From Ciborinia camelliae (taxonomy: Eukaryota > Ascomycota > Leotiomycetes > Helotiales > Sclerotiniaceae): a stretch of DNA of 64,000 nucleotides. The translations under genes and the position numbers were made by a program. This document shows, piece by piece, positions 61,474 to 64,000 of this stretch (the first letter of the stretch is position 1; the number at the start of each line of letters is the position of its first letter). The stretch is from NCBI GenBank assembly GCA_025890175.1, contig JANPYM010000001.1, forward strand, positions 4,572,453 through 4,636,452, read 5' to 3'. Under the pieces are notes generated by a model. It saw nothing but the letters and a program-made list of their open reading frames with translations. It searched no databases and was not told the DNA's origin.

Positions 61474-64000
61474 ATGGCAGCTGCAACTCCTAGGGAAAGA
61501 CGTCCCTCGACTGGAGCTCCTATTAGTGAGCTACAAGGTCCCGTAGGTCCCGCCGGTGTTACTAGACCTAAACATAAGCGTACTTTTACTGGTTTTGGCG
61601 CTGGGGAGATTAAGAGTGTGGAAGGTATGATTTATTTCTTTATTTCTACTAATATCCCTTCCATTCATATTTTGATGTGGTCTTGGGGAGTGCATGCTAA
61701 CCATTCGCTCCACATAGCATCCATTCCTGAACCTCAACGTGAAGCATGGAAGAAATATACCGTCAAAGCATTTGAGAACAAAGAGGAGTTCGAGAAGGAA
61801 GTGGTTCGCCATGTTGAAACTACATTGGCTCGTAGTATGTTCAACTGCGATGAGACGGCTGCATATGCAGCTGCCAGTCTTGCTTTCAGAGATAAGTTGA
61901 TTACGGAGTGGAATCGTACTCAGCAGCGACAGACTTTTGCGGATGGCAAACGTGTGTACTATTTGAGCTTGGAGTTCTTGATGGGTAGAACGCTGGACAA
62001 TGCTATGTTGAATGTTGGGTTGAAGAATGTTGCTAAAGGTACGTTTGATATTGTGGATACTCTCATGCTGTGTAATTTCTAACTTTCTTTTTCAGAGGGT
62101 CTTTCGGATCTTGGTTTCCGAATTGAGGATATCATCAACCAGGAACATGATGCTGCGCTTGGTAATGGTGGTCTTGGTCGTTTGGCAGCTTGTTTCCTGG
62201 ACTCTCTTGCATCCCTAAGCTATCCAGCATGGGGTTATGGCTTGAGATACAGATATGGTATCTTCAAGCAAGAAATTGTAGATGGGTATCAGGTTGAAGT
62301 TCCAGATTACTGGCTTGATTTCAATCCTTGGGAGTTTCCAAGACATGATATTGTTGTGGATGTACGTTGCCCTCTGCATAAAACTCACTCTATGTAAAGC
62401 TAATGTTTCCCAGATTCAATTTTACGGCCATGTTAGAAGATTCCAAGATGAACAAGGCAAATCAAATACCGTCTGGGAAGGTGGAGAGATCGTCAAGGCC
62501 GTAGCCTATGATGTCCCTATCCCTGGTTATAACACTCCCTCTACCAACAACTTACGTCTTTGGTCTAGCAAAGCTGCTAGCGGTGAATTCGACTTCCAGA
62601 AGTTCAACAGTGGTGATTATGAGAGCTCGGTAGCTGATCAACAGCGTGCCGAGACTATCAGTGCTGTGTTATACCCTAACGATAACCTCGATCGTGGAAA
62701 GGAGCTTCGTCTGAAGCAGCAGTACTTCTGGGTTGCGGCATCGTTATACGACATTGTTCGTCGATTCAAGAAGTCCAAGCGCGCCTGGAAAGAATTCCCG
62801 GAACAAGTTGCTATCCAGTTGAACGATACCCATCCAACACTTGCAATTGTTGAACTTCAACGTATTCTTGTTGATCTTGAAGGCCTTGAGTGGGATGAGG
62901 CATGGGGAATTGTCACCAAGACCTTCGGTTATACAAATCACACCGTTCTTCCGGAAGCTCTCGAGAAATGGTCTGTCCCTCTCTTCCAGAACTTACTCCC
63001 AAGACATCTTCAAATCATTTATGAAATCAACTTATTCTTCCTACAAACCGTGGAACGTAAGTTCCCTGGGGAGAGAGATCTTCTTGGCCGAGTCTCAATC
63101 ATCGAAGAATCTCAACCAAAGATGGTTCGCATGGCTTTCTTGGCTATCGTTGGTTCTCACAAGGTTAATGGTGTGGCTGAACTTCACTCCGATTTGATCA
63201 AGACCACTATTTTCAAGGACTTTGTAAAAATCTTCGGCCCTGACAAGTTTACTAATGTCACAAACGGTATTACACCTAGAAGATGGCTTCACCAAGCTAA
63301 CCCTAGATTATCCGAATTGATCGTCAGCAAGCTTGGTGGTTACGAATTCCTCAAAGATCTTACCCTTCTCAGCAAGCTCGAAGCATTCGCTGATGACAAG
63401 GCGTTCAAGAAAGAGTGGCAGGAAATCAAGTATGCCAACAAAGTTCGCTTGGCCAAGCACATCAAGACAACTACCGATGTCATTGTCAACCCAGCTGCCC
63501 TATTTGATATTCAAGTCAAGCGTATTCATGAATATAAGCGTCAACAGATGAATATCTTTGGTGTCATTCACCGATACTTGACCATCAAAGCCATGAATCC
63601 ACAAGAGCGCAAAAAGTTGGCACCTCGTGTCTCAATTTTCGGTGGAAAAGCTGCTCCGGGTTACTGGATGGCAAAGACGATTATTCACCTTATCAACAAA
63701 GTTGGCTCTGTTGTCAATAACGATAAGGATGTTGGAGATCTCCTTAAAGTTATCTTTTTGGAGGACTACAATGTATCTAAAGCTGAGATGATTTGCCCAG
63801 CAAGTGATATCAGTGAACACATCTCGACAGCAGGTACAGAAGCTAGTGGAACTTCGAACATGAAGTTTGTTTTGAATGGTGGTTTGATTATTGGTACTTG
63901 TGATGGTGCTAACGTAAGTTCATTCTTTTTTTTATATCAGTCTCGCATAACACTAATCAATTTTTAGATCGAAATTACTCGTGAGATTGGAGAGAACAAC
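61474..64000 (+). CDS. gph1: Glycogen phosphorylase, 3' truncated by window edge
   Basis: Releases glucose-1-phosphate from glycogen with a pyridoxal phosphate cofactor. Exons 61474-61624, 61718-62038, 62096-62361, 62414-63913 and 63968 to beyond 64000 encode 757 residues before the edge; family members are near 890. Blocks: [135 protein letters not shown], and the cofactor-lysine region [20 protein letters not shown], with GTCDGANIEI across the last intron. The disordered, Pro/Arg-rich N-terminus carries possible phosphosites (RERRPSTG), in line with phosphorylation control in yeast Gph1. Position next to a G-alpha gene may be coincidence. Confidence 0.96.

Overview
This is nuclear DNA of a filamentous ascomycete. 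The genes carry many short introns (about 43-120 bp, GT...AG), the products are typical of Pezizomycotina, and there is no operon structure. The protein set and moderately AT-rich sequence look most like Leotiomycetes of the Botrytis/Sclerotinia type. That placement is inferred from general similarity, not from a search. Twenty protein genes can be supported; two are cut by the window edges.

Layout. 0-9.3 kb is gene-dense: a Chs7-family chitin synthase chaperone-like membrane protein (5' end missing), TFIIH subunit Ssl1/p44, a WW-domain protein of the Wwm1 type (minus), an NPC2/ML lipid-transfer protein, V-ATPase subunit F (minus), and nuclear rim protein Nur1. 9.3-18 kb is gene-poor. Its only gene encodes a 644-residue low-complexity, internally repetitive protein. 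Just upstream of that gene lie seven 19-bp repeats that form six perfect three-unit heat-shock elements, and downstream is a pentanucleotide-derived minisatellite. 18-33.4 kb is dense again: a four-TM conserved fungal membrane protein (minus), mitochondrial adrenodoxin reductase Arh1, ETF alpha (minus), SWI/SNF-RSC subunit Rsc8/Swi3, a SANT-domain Rrn5-like protein (minus), mitochondrial helicase Irc3, and an unrecognised Cys-containing 531-residue protein.

33.4-64 kb holds widely spaced signalling and housekeeping genes: the Hog1-type MAP kinase (TGY loop) after 6.5 kb without a convincing gene, the DENN-related Avl9 secretion protein, a cupin protein, cullin-1 (SCF scaffold, with a 17-nt microexon), a group III G-alpha (Gna3/BCG3 type) after 6.2 kb of microsatellite-rich DNA, and glycogen phosphorylase running off the right edge.

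The genes do not form one pathway. Functional pairings are modest. Arh1 and ETF alpha, both mitochondrial electron-transfer flavoproteins, converge with only 33 bp between stop codons. G-alpha (cAMP branch), Hog1 and glycogen phosphorylase all belong broadly to nutrient and stress signalling. I saw no CRISPR array, rRNA, intact transposon, biosynthetic cluster or clear tRNA. The most notable non-coding signals are the heat-shock-element array, a degenerate ~90-bp tandem repeat near 37 kb, and an inverted-repeat/hairpin near 11.1 kb.
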